Origin: Christensenellaceae bacterium
Lineage (GTDB): Bacteria; Bacillota; Clostridia; Christensenellales; Borkfalkiaceae
Direction: 5' to 3'
Assembly: GCA_948482865.1 (NCBI GenBank)
Contig: CAOMHR010000026.1
Span: 1 to 13,480, forward strand
DNA: 13,480 nucleotides
How positions within the stretch are numbered: the stretch's first letter is position 1; each line of letters opens with the position of its first letter. Positions 1-6,824 of the stretch are shown in pieces. A program made the position numbers and the translations under genes. Below the pieces are notes generated by a model, which was given only the letters and a program-made list of their open reading frames with translations, was not told the origin of the DNA and made no database searches.

Positions 1-3000
1 ACATAGAAGGAATGAGCGCAAACGAATTTGCCGCCGCTGTACCGTGCGTATTTTCCGAACCGCCCGTCGACAACGTTTACTTTGAAGATATTCATTTAAA
101 CGGCGAATATTCTGTATTTGCGGTTGCTTACCTTACGGGACAGTACGACCAGCGCGCAGACAGTGCGGCGCAGTGCGTACAGCTTTTGACGCGCAAATCG
201 CGTCCATTGATTAAGTGCGCAACCGTTTATGCGATTAAATCGGTTAATGTCGAACAACTGGACAAAATTAAAAAGCATTTAATAAATCCCGTAGAGTGTG
301 AAGAAGTAAGTCTTGAAAAGGCAAATTCACTTGCGCACGTCGCTGTGGAAGCGGAATGCGTTAAAGAAGTGGACGGCTTTATCTGTTTTGATGAAAACGC
401 GGTGGCAAGGTATCACGCGGAAATGGGGCTTGCCATGTCAAAGGAAGACCTTGCATTCGTCCGCGATTATTTTAAAAACGAAGGCAGAAACCCTACCGAA
501 ACAGAAATAAAGGTAATCGATACTTATTGGTCCGACCATTGCCGTCACACCACTTTTGCGACGGAAATTAAAAACATACAAATTTACAGCGATAACGTAC
601 ATATCCAAAAAGCGTTGGATTTATATAAAAAATTATTCAATGAGCTTTATAAAGACAGAAAGGATAAATACGTCTGTCTTATGGACATTGCTACGATTGC
701 CGCAAAAAAACTTAAAAAAGACGGCAAGTTGAAAAATCTTGACTTATCAGATGAAATAAACGCCTGCTCTATTAAAGCTGACGCCGTAATTGACGGTAAA
801 AAGCAGGAATACACAATAATGTTCAAGAACGAGACGCATAACCACCCGACCGAAATAGAACCTTTCGGCGGCGCGGCGACCTGTCTCGGCGGCGCTATAC
901 GCGACCCGCTTTCAGGCAGAACTTACGTTTTGCAGTCTATGAGAGTCACCGGTTGCGCCGACCCTACCGAACCTATTGAAAATACCCTTAAAGGTAAATT
1001 GCCGCAAAGAATTATTACGAAAACAGCAGCTAACGGGTTTTCTTCTTACGGCAACCAGATTGGTCTTGCCACAGGTCAGGTCGAAGAAGTATATCACGAC
1101 GGCTATAAAGCCAAAAGGCTTGAAACGGGCTTCGTGGTTGCTGGCGCAAAATCCGATATGATATACCGCGAAAAACCCGAGAGCGGCGACGTTATAATTC
1201 TTTTGGGCGGAGAAACGGGACGGGACGGATGCGGCGGCGCAACGGGTTCGTCAAAAGCTCACGACGTAAAATCGGTCCAGACCTGCGGTGCGGAAGTTCA
1301 GAAGGGCAACGCCCTGACAGAGCGCAAATTGCAAAGGCTGTTTTTGAATAAAGACGCAACTCGTATGATTAAAAAATGCAACGACTTCGGTGCGGGCGGC
1401 GTTTCCGTTGCTATCGGCGAACTTGCCGACGGTTTGGTAATAGAACTTGATAAAGTTCCCAAAAAATATGAAGGTCTTTCCGGTACGGAACTCGCAATTT
1501 CCGAATCACAGGAAAGAATGGCTGTCGTTGTAAAAGAGAGCGACGCGGAAAAATTTATACGGCTTGCCGCCGAAGAAAATCTTGCGGCGACGGTTGTCGC
1601 TTACGTTACCGATGACAGAAGAATGAAAATGTATCAGGGCGGCAGGACAATAGTAGACATTTCGCGCGATTTCCTTGATACTAACGGCGTTAAGCAAATT
1701 ACGGACGCCGATATTCAGGATTACATAACTCCGTTTTTTGAAGAAGCTGTTTGCGAGAGTTTTAAAGAAAAATTCATTTCAACTCTGTCACAGCTCAACG
1801 TGTGTTCGAAAAAGGGACTTGCGGAAATGTTTGACTCTACAATAGGCGCAAAGTCCGTATATATGCCGTTCGGAGGCAAATATCAGCTTACTCCGGTAAT
1901 TGCTATGGCGGCGAAATTTACGGGCGGCGAAACGGACGACTGCACGGTTTCGGCATACGGTTATAATCCCGAGCTTATGTCTTCGTCGCCCTTTACAGGC
2001 GCAATTTATTCTATAGTTGCGTCCGTATCGAAGATTGTTGCGGCGGGCGGCAGATATGAAGACGTACGTCTTTCGTTGCAAGAGTTCTTCATGCGTTTAA
2101 GGGACGATAAAAAGCGTTGGGGCGTTCCGCTTTCCGCTCTGCTCGGAGCGTTGTATGCGCAAATTAATCTCGATTTGGGTGCAATAGGCGGAAAGGATTC
2201 CATGAGCGGCACATTTGAAGATATAGACGTCCCGCCCACGTTGATTTCTTTTGCCATAGCTCCCGCAAAAGCGTCTGCGCTTATTACAAACGTAATTACG
2301 CAAAAAGGCGAAAAACTTTATGTTTTGCCGCTTGTAAAGGACAAGTGCCGCGTTCCCGATTTTGTTTATCTCAAAAAGCTGTACTCTTCAATAAATAAAA
2401 ATATAGTTAACGGCAATATAAAATTTGCCACCGTGGTTGAAAAGGGCGGTATAGCCGCCGCTGTTGCAAAGAGCTGTTTTGGCAACGGTTTCGGCTTCAA
2501 TTTCGTTTGCGATAAGGACGCGCTTTTCGGCGAACGTTACGGCGATATTATTGTATCCGTAACAGACGAAAATGTTTTAGCGGGACTTGAAAATATGTAT
2601 ATCGGCGAAACGTGCGAAGGCGGTTTTTCTGTCGGAAACGATAGCGTTGAATATAACGAAGCGCTTAGCGCATATATGAAAAAACTTTTCCCCGTGTTCC
2701 CCGTTACCGCGCCGGCAGTCGGTGAAGCCGCGCTGTGTGATTTTACAGTTAAGAAAGGAAAGGCTTCCGATTTGCATATTGCAAAGCCTAAGGTATTTAT
2801 ACCAGCTTTCCCCGGAACCAACTGCGAGCTTGACACTGCAAGGGCGTTCCGCTTAGCGGGCGCAGAACCGGAAATTTTAGTAGTTAAAAACCGTACTCCG
2901 CAGGATATTGAAGAGAGCGTGCAGGCAATTATAAAGGCTGTTGACGGAGCCAATATTATAGCTTTTCCCGGCGGGTTTTCCGGCGGCGACGAGCCTGACG

Positions 3001-3581
3001 GCTCCGGCAAATTCATAGCTACAACTTTTAAAAATCCCGCGATATCGGACAGGATAGGCGAACTTTTACAAAACCGCGACGGACTTGTTCTGGGTATTTG
3101 CAACGGTTTTCAGGCGCTTATAAAATTGGGGCTTGTACCTTACGGAAAGGTAAGTCCGCTGACGCCCGAATCGCCTACGCTTACGTATAACAACATTTCA
3201 CGGCACGTATCTACTATGGTGAAAATACGCGTTGCGTCAAATTTAAGTCCCTGGTTATCCGCTTGCAATGTGGGCGAAATTTATTCCGTCCCCGTATCGC
3301 ACGGAGAAGGTAAACTGATTGCGCCTTTAAATGAGCTTGAAAAAATGCGCCAAAACGGTCAGATAGCTACGCAGTATGTTGACCTTGGCGGCAAGCCTAC
3401 AATGCAAAGTCCTTATAACCCTAACGGCAGTATGTGGGCGATAGAAGGAATTACTTCACCCGACGGAAGAGTATTCGGCAAAATGGGACACAGTGAAAGA
3501 ATCGGTGAAAACCTTTACAAAAACTATAGCGGCAATTTCGATATGAAGATATTTGAAAGCGGCGTAAAATACTTTAAATAA
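1..3581 (+). CDS. purL: Phosphoribosylformylglycinamidine synthase, single-chain clostridial type (5' partial)
   Basis: Converts FGAR, glutamine and ATP to FGAM, the fourth step of cytoplasmic de novo purine synthesis. Numbering from the Met codon at nt 12, visible motifs are SEPPVDNVY (about 15-23), SDHCRHTTF (174-182), NETHNHPTEIEPFGG from 273, the glycine-rich GGETGRDGCGG from 399, NDFGAGGVS from 457 and GGKDSMSG from 726. These belong to the two AIRS-like halves of the synthetase. From about 925 a PurQ-like glutaminase follows, starting near FPGTNCE, with nucleophile C1030 (GICNGFQ) and the H1160/E1162 pair (GHSER). The frame stays open to the left edge (codons for I-E-G precede the Met). 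In the family SEPPVDNVY lies some 60 residues from the N terminus, so the Met at 12 is internal and the PurS-like start is outside the window. Total length would then be near the usual 1240-1250 residues. No terminator is visible after the stop; the nrdR promoter follows at once. Confidence 0.96.
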   Translation, partial: IEGMSANEFAAAVPCVFSEPPVDNVYFEDIHLNGEYSVFAVAYLTGQYDQRADSAAQCVQLLTRKSRPLIKCATVYAIKSVNVEQLDKIKKHLINPVECEEVSLEKANSLAHVAVEAECVKEVDGFICFDENAVARYHAEMGLAMSKEDLAFVRDYFKNEGRNPTETEIKVIDTYWSDHCRHTTFATEIKNIQIYSDNVHIQKALDLYKKLFNELYKDRKDKYVCLMDIATIAAKKLKKDGKLKNLDLSDEINACSIKADAVIDGKKQEYTIMFKNETHNHPTEIEPFGGAATCLGGAIRDPLSGRTYVLQSMRVTGCADPTEPIENTLKGKLPQRIITKTAANGFSSYGNQIGLATGQVEEVYHDGYKAKRLETGFVVAGAKSDMIYREKPESGDVIILLGGETGRDGCGGATGSSKAHDVKSVQTCGAEVQKGNALTERKLQRLFLNKDATRMIKKCNDFGAGGVSVAIGELADGLVIELDKVPKKYEGLSGTELAISESQERMAVVVKESDAEKFIRLAAEENLAATVVAYVTDDRRMKMYQGGRTIVDISRDFLDTNGVKQITDADIQDYITPFFEEAVCESFKEKFISTLSQLNVCSKKGLAEMFDSTIGAKSVYMPFGGKYQLTPVIAMAAKFTGGETDDCTVSAYGYNPELMSSSPFTGAIYSIVASVSKIVAAGGRYEDVRLSLQEFFMRLRDDKKRWGVPLSALLGALYAQINLDLGAIGGKDSMSGTFEDIDVPPTLISFAIAPAKASALITNVITQKGEKLYVLPLVKDKCRVPDFVYLKKLYSSINKNIVNGNIKFATVVEKGGIAAAVAKSCFGNGFGFNFVCDKDALFGERYGDIIVSVTDENVLAGLENMYIGETCEGGFSVGNDSVEYNEALSAYMKKLFPVFPVTAPAVGEAALCDFTVKKGKASDLHIAKPKVFIPAFPGTNCELDTARAFRLAGAEPEILVVKNRTPQDIEESVQAIIKAVDGANIIAFPGGFSGGDEPDGSGKFIATTFKNPAISDRIGELLQNRDGLVLGICNGFQALIKLGLVPYGKVSPLTPESPTLTYNNISRHVSTMVKIRVASNLSPWLSACNVGEIYSVPVSHGEGKLIAPLNELEKMRQNGQIATQYVDLGGKPTMQSPYNPNGSMWAIEGITSPDGRVFGKMGHSERIGENLYKNYSGNFDMKIFESGVKYFK

Positions 3582-3589
3582 ATTTATTC

Positions 3590-3619
3590 TTTACAAACTT
3601 TCCGTGTTTGTGATATAAT
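3590..3619 (+). promoter_or_regulatory. SigA-type promoter of nrdR
   Basis: TTTACA at 3590-3595 (5 of 6 against TTGACA), an 18-bp spacer, and a perfect TATAAT at 3614-3619 preceded by TGA, giving a TGN-extended -10. The predicted start near 3626 leaves a leader of only about 16 nt before the ATG at 3642. The promoter fills the purL-nrdR gap, so nrdR can be transcribed independently of purL. Confidence 0.75.
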
Positions 3620-3641
3620 TAAAAAAAGCGAGGTTTTTTGT

Positions 3642-4100
3642 ATGAGATGCTTATTCTGCAATTTTGAAGACAGTAAAGTTGTAGACAGCCGTTCTGCCGA
3701 CGAAGGCAGGACAATAAGAAGGCGGCGCGAGTGTTTTAACTGCGGCAAGCGGTTTACCACTTATGAAACTATTGAAGACACGCCCGTACTTGTTATTAAA
3801 ACAAATGGAGCGCGCCAGGCATTCGATTCGCAAAAAATTAAAAACGGCATAATAAAATCGTGCGAAAAACGTCCCGTGTCAATGAATGAAATAGACGAAA
3901 TGGTCGGAGCGGTTACCAAGCAAGTTTACAACTCTATGGAGCAGGAAGTTTCGTCAAAATATATCGGCGAATTGGTTATGACCGAACTTAAAAAGCACGA
4001 CGAAGTTGCATACGTCCGTTATGCAAGCGTGTACCGCTCGTTTAAGGATATTTCCAGTTTTTTGGAAGAGCTCCAGACAATGATGGAAACCAAAAAGTAA
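3642..4100 (+). CDS. nrdR: Transcriptional repressor NrdR of ribonucleotide reductase genes
   Basis: NrdR is a zinc- and nucleotide-binding repressor that senses ATP/dATP and represses ribonucleotide reductase operons through NrdR boxes. The 152 residues are the normal family length. The N terminus MRCLFC with ECFNC further on supplies the four zinc-ribbon cysteines C3, C6, C31 and C34, flanked by the basic run RTIRRRRE for DNA contact. An ATP-cone domain follows from about residue 49 to 139 (VIKTNGARQAFDSQKI, ending near YASVYRSFKDI). The start is supported by GAGG at 3630-3633, 8 nt before the ATG, and by the conserved MRC beginning. A strong hairpin terminator lies directly downstream. Its targets (nrd genes) are not in this window, and I see no clear NrdR box here. 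Confidence 0.96.
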   Translation: MRCLFCNFEDSKVVDSRSADEGRTIRRRRECFNCGKRFTTYETIEDTPVLVIKTNGARQAFDSQKIKNGIIKSCEKRPVSMNEIDEMVGAVTKQVYNSMEQEVSSKYIGELVMTELKKHDEVAYVRYASVYRSFKDISSFLEELQTMMETKK

Positions 4101-4107
4101 AAGGTTT

Positions 4108-4139
4108 TTCAGACAGTGCGCGGCACTGTCTGAATTTTT
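4108..4139 (+). terminator. Rho-independent terminator between nrdR and ispG
   Basis: A perfect 12-bp inverted repeat (TTCAGACAGTGC at 4108-4119, loop GCG, GCACTGTCTGAA at 4123-4134) is followed by TTTTT at 4135-4139. It begins 8 nt after the nrdR stop. The ispG start codon comes only six bases after the T-run, so any transcript reaching ispG must read through this element or start within it. It could therefore be a partial terminator or attenuator rather than a full stop. Confidence 0.85.
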
Positions 4140-4145
4140 GAAAAA

Positions 4146-5201
4146 ATGAAAAGATTAGAAAGTAAAAAAGTATCGGTCGGGAATGTGATGCTGGGCGGCG
4201 GCGAGCCGGTCAGAATACAGTCAATGTGCACCACAAAAACTTCCAATGTTCAAAGTACTGTAGAACAGATTAAGCGGCTTGAAAAAGCAGGCTGTGAAAT
4301 TATCCGCGTTTCGGTGCTTGACGAAGATGATGCAAAGGCGATAAAAACGGTTAAAAATTCAATAAATATTCCGCTTGTCGCCGATATTCATTTTTCGCAC
4401 AAACTTGCGATTGCCGCAATTGAAAGCGAGTGCGACAAAGTGCGCATAAATCCCGGCAATATAGGCGGCGACAGACAATTGAAAGCTGTTGCCGATTGCA
4501 TAAAGGCGCACGGCATTTCCGTGCGGGTAGGTTCGAATACAGGAAGTATTGAAAAAGAGTTTTTGCAAAAGTACGGAAAAAACGAAAATTCGCTTGTTGA
4601 AAGCGCTCTTAAAAGCGTGTCTTTACTGGAAAAAAACGGAGTGGAAGATATTGTCATTTCGGTAAAGGCTTCGGATGTGCCGCTAACGGTTAAAGCATAT
4701 AAACTTCTTGCGCAAAAAACCTGTTATCCGCTGCATATCGGCGTAACCGAAGCGGGAACGGAAGAAATGGCTGTCGTCAAATCAAGCGTTGCGTTAGGTG
4801 CATTATTGCTTGACGGAATAGGTGATACTTTGCGCGTTTCTATAACGGACGACCCCGTAAAAGAAGTGCTTGCAGCCAAACGCATTTTACGGGCGGCAGG
4901 TCTTGATAAAAATTATGTCGCCGTAGTGGCGTGTCCGACGTGCGGAAGATGCCGTTGGAATTCTATGGAGCTTGCTAAAAAAGTTTCGGCTTACGTTGAG
5001 AGCTTTTCAAAACCGGTAAAAATAGCCGTTATGGGCTGTGTGGTTAACGGTCCCGGTGAAGCAAAGGACTGCGATATAGGTATTGCCGGTGCGGAAGATT
5101 ACTGCGTCATTTTCAAGAACGGAGAAATTTTAAGGCGCATAAACAGAGAAGACGCGGAGAGTGAATTTTTTAAGGAGATAGATAAAATTTTAAATGACTG
5201 A
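4146..5201 (+). CDS. ispG: 4-hydroxy-3-methylbut-2-en-1-yl diphosphate synthase
   Basis: IspG (GcpE) converts MEcPP to HMBPP in the penultimate step of the MEP isoprenoid pathway, using a [4Fe-4S] cluster and an external electron donor such as flavodoxin or ferredoxin. The 351 residues match the short bacterial form: a TIM barrel with SVGNVMLGGGEPVRIQSM near the N terminus, VADIHFSHKLA and VRINPGNIGG, then a C-terminal cluster domain. C263 and C266 (CPTCGRC), C298 (MGCVVNGPGEA) and E305 have the same spacing as E. coli C270, C273, C305 and E312. Residue 269 is an extra Cys where Thr is common. The ATG at 4146 fits the conserved N terminus, but the bases before it are the T-run and A-run after the terminator hairpin, with no Shine-Dalgarno sequence. 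It overlaps the next gene by 8 nt, matching the ispG-polC order usual in Clostridia. Confidence 0.96.
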   Translation: MKRLESKKVSVGNVMLGGGEPVRIQSMCTTKTSNVQSTVEQIKRLEKAGCEIIRVSVLDEDDAKAIKTVKNSINIPLVADIHFSHKLAIAAIESECDKVRINPGNIGGDRQLKAVADCIKAHGISVRVGSNTGSIEKEFLQKYGKNENSLVESALKSVSLLEKNGVEDIVISVKASDVPLTVKAYKLLAQKTCYPLHIGVTEAGTEEMAVVKSSVALGALLLDGIGDTLRVSITDDPVKEVLAAKRILRAAGLDKNYVAVVACPTCGRCRWNSMELAKKVSAYVESFSKPVKIAVMGCVVNGPGEAKDCDIGIAGAEDYCVIFKNGEILRRINREDAESEFFKEIDKILND

Positions 5202-6720
5202 AAATTTTTTAAAAGAAGTTCATTCTTTAAGTAATCTGAATAACGCAATAATAGAGTCCGTTGTGCTGGACGGAAAAACAGTTATAGTGAAACTTATTAC
5301 GGACAAGGTGTATAACGAGAGCGACAGGGAGAGTGCGTTTGCGGCAGCAAAAAGATTGGTGCCGCCGATTTTTGAATGTCGGGTTGAAATAACAAAACTT
5401 ACGCCCGACCCCGAAATGGTCAGACGTAAAATTTTAGAGCTGATAGAAAACAATTTCAGAGCGCTTGCCGTAACGGTAAAAAAGGATGACGTTCAGGTTA
5501 AAAAAACTGACGGCGGATTCGAATACGTTATTTCCGTTATGCCTTCGTTGGCGGATAGCGGCATATGCGATAAAATCAGTGCCGAATTAAAAAGAAGTTT
5601 TTGCGGAGAGTTTAGCGGCGAAGTAGTCCAAAGCGAAATCAGTGTTCAGGATATTGAAATTGAAGAAGAACACGAAAATGAAGAATATGAAATGCCCGTT
5701 CGCTTTTTTGAAATTTCGGATTTTTCTTTTCTTGAAGGTACCGAAAAGCAATCGCGCGCCGTGTATCTGAGTGATTTGAATTTTGAAAGCGAAAACGTGG
5801 TCGTCTGCGGCAGACTTGAAGATATCCGCGAGCGCAGTTATAAAAATAAAAAAGACCAGGAAAAACCTTATTATTCGTTTACGCTAAGCGACGAAACGGC
5901 TATGCAGCGTATTACATATTTTACAAGGTTAAAAAGCCTGGATAAAATAAAAGCGTTGAAGATAGGCGACAGTATTGTTTGCAGCGGCAAAACGGAACTT
6001 TACAACGGCTTTTTGCGGTTTACTGCAAATACTATCGACTACGGCAAAGTCCCCGAAGAATTCGTCCCCGAAAAGCGCGAGTCGCGTCCTGTGCCCAAAT
6101 ATTACAGCATAGTAAAACCTATGCCTTATGTTGATATAGAGCAGACGGATATGTTTGCGGATAGAACTGTTCCCGAATGTCTTAAAGGCAAATCTTTCGT
6201 GGTTTTTGATCTGGAAACCACGGGACTTAATTCTGCTCCGACTTCCGGCAATATGGACAGAATAATTGAAATAGGCGCATATAAAATTTGCGATGGTGCC
6301 ATATGTGAAAGTTTTTCTTCGTTTATAAATCCCGAGAAAAAACTTTCCGACGAGATTATAAAACTTACAGGAATTACCGAAGAAATGGTATCGGGAGCGC
6401 CGACGTACGAACAAGTAATGCCCGACTTTTTTAAGTTTTGCGAAGGCTCTGTTCTGGTCGGACATAATATTGCGGGATTTGATTTCAAATTTGTAGATTA
6501 TTACTGCGCAAAGCTGGGTTATATGTTTGAAAGAAAACTTATCGATACAATACCACTGTCTCAGGAGCTGCTGTTTCTCTCTAATTATAAGCTGAATACC
6601 GTTGCCGACAGGTTCGGTATAACATTTAATCACCACAGGGCGGTGGACGACGCGCTTGTCACGGCAAAAATATTTATAGAGCTTATCAAAATAAAAAAAT
6701 CTTTGCCAAAATTGCAATAA
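5194..6720 (+). CDS. PolC-like protein without PHP and polymerase domains: N-terminal region, OB fold and DEDDh 3'-5' exonuclease
   Basis: The gene sits where polC normally lies between ispG and rimP, but encodes 508 residues instead of about 1400-1450. Residues 1 to about 150 resemble the PolC N-terminal domains in layout, ending in an acidic linker (EIEEEHENEEYE). Residues 201-282 look like the PolC OB fold (VVVCGRLEDI to DYGKV). Residues 334-503 form an exonuclease with all DEDDh residues: D339 and E341 (FDLETTG), D430 (GHNIAGFD), H481 and D486 (HRAVDD). In PolC the PHP domain is split around the exonuclease; here its first half is replaced by a linker of about 50 residues, and the protein ends a few residues after the exonuclease. 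The linker holds QTDMF (317-321), like a beta-clamp-binding motif. Inferred role: single-strand 3'-5' exonuclease, perhaps proofreading in trans. The start is forced by an in-frame stop at 5191; AAGGAG at 5172-5177 lies 16 nt away, so coupling to ispG is likely. It should not be annotated as a polymerase. Confidence 0.85.
   Translation: MTENFLKEVHSLSNLNNAIIESVVLDGKTVIVKLITDKVYNESDRESAFAAAKRLVPPIFECRVEITKLTPDPEMVRRKILELIENNFRALAVTVKKDDVQVKKTDGGFEYVISVMPSLADSGICDKISAELKRSFCGEFSGEVVQSEISVQDIEIEEEHENEEYEMPVRFFEISDFSFLEGTEKQSRAVYLSDLNFESENVVVCGRLEDIRERSYKNKKDQEKPYYSFTLSDETAMQRITYFTRLKSLDKIKALKIGDSIVCSGKTELYNGFLRFTANTIDYGKVPEEFVPEKRESRPVPKYYSIVKPMPYVDIEQTDMFADRTVPECLKGKSFVVFDLETTGLNSAPTSGNMDRIIEIGAYKICDGAICESFSSFINPEKKLSDEIIKLTGITEEMVSGAPTYEQVMPDFFKFCEGSVLVGHNIAGFDFKFVDYYCAKLGYMFERKLIDTIPLSQELLFLSNYKLNTVADRFGITFNHHRAVDDALVTAKIFIELIKIKKSLPKLQ
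6142..6156 (+). other. Putative beta-clamp-binding pentapeptide QTDMF in the PolC-like exonuclease
   Basis: Codons 317-321 spell Q-T-D-M-F, which fits the bacterial sliding-clamp consensus QL(S/D)LF at positions 1, 3 and 5, with Met for Leu at position 4. It lies in the presumably flexible linker between the OB fold and the exonuclease. Short motifs arise by chance, so this is an inference from consensus and position only. Confidence 0.45.
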
Positions 6721-6723
6721 TAG

Positions 6724-6752
6724 TTGCTTTTTAAATACGTTTATGTTATAAT
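6724..6752 (+). promoter_or_regulatory. SigA-type promoter of the rimP-nusA-infB operon
   Basis: A perfect TATAAT at 6747-6752 with an upstream TGT gives a TGN-extended -10. TTGCTT at 6724-6729 serves as a weak -35 with a 17-bp spacer. The predicted transcription start is about 6759-6760, leaving a 65-nt leader before rimP. It marks a separate operon start after the PolC-like gene. Confidence 0.75.
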
Positions 6753-6754
6753 TT

Positions 6755-6786
6755 ACTCAACCTTAATCGTAAAGTTAAGATTGAGT
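6755..6786 (+). promoter_or_regulatory. 32-bp imperfect dyad across the rimP transcription start (operator-like)
   Basis: ACTCAA at 6755-6760 mirrors TTGAGT at 6781-6786, and CTTAA at 6762-6766 mirrors TTAAG at 6775-6779, with a single mismatch (C6761/A6780) and a central 8 nt. Eleven of twelve arm pairs are complementary. It starts two bases after the -10 box, so a protein bound here could block initiation. If transcription starts near 6759, most of the left outer arm is not in the RNA, which favours a DNA-level role. Confidence 0.45.
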
Positions 6787-6805
6787 GCCTAATCGGGCAC
6801 TCAAT
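6780..6805 (+). promoter_or_regulatory. Leader hairpin before rimP
   Basis: Ten Watson-Crick pairs (6780-6789 with 6796-6805) plus a T6790/G6795 wobble close a 4-nt AATC loop. No T-run follows, so it is not a simple terminator. It ends 8 nt before the rimP Shine-Dalgarno sequence at 6814. Its left arm TTGAGT is shared with the overlapping dyad at 6755-6786, so the two pairings exclude each other. Confidence 0.55.
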
Positions 6806-6824
6806 ACTTCTATAAGGGGTAAGT

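Noticed and set aside
12..14. ATG near the left edge as the start of purL
   Set aside because: The frame is open upstream to the edge (I-E-G codons), no well-spaced ribosome binding site exists, and the following SEPPVDNVY motif normally lies about 60 residues into this protein type. The Met is internal.
2537..3103. Open frame on the minus strand opposite the PurL glutaminase region
   Set aside because: It is opposite conserved catalytic sequence, and the product is a low-information Ser/Pro-rich string without a recognisable family.
3577..3588. AATAAATTTATT palindrome across the purL stop as a terminator
   Set aside because: It has only A-T pairs, no loop and no following T-run; such palindromes are common by chance in AT-rich gaps.
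5929..6717. Long open frame on the minus strand opposite the exonuclease gene
   Set aside because: It lies fully opposite a conserved exonuclease. Its translation shows no recognisable domain and is rich in Tyr, Arg and Phe, as antisense frames here tend to be.
6714..6735. GCAA-TAATAG-TTGC followed by TTTTT as a terminator of the PolC-like gene
   Set aside because: The stem has only four pairs, the adjacent positions mismatch, and the element overlaps the -35 region of the rimP promoter. It is too weak to call.
6721..6824. Frameshift splitting a full-length polC, with PHP and polymerase remnants downstream
   Set aside because: Only 104 bases separate the stop from rimP, and they hold a promoter and hairpins. 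There is no room for the missing 900 or so residues, and the first PHP half is also absent inside the frame.
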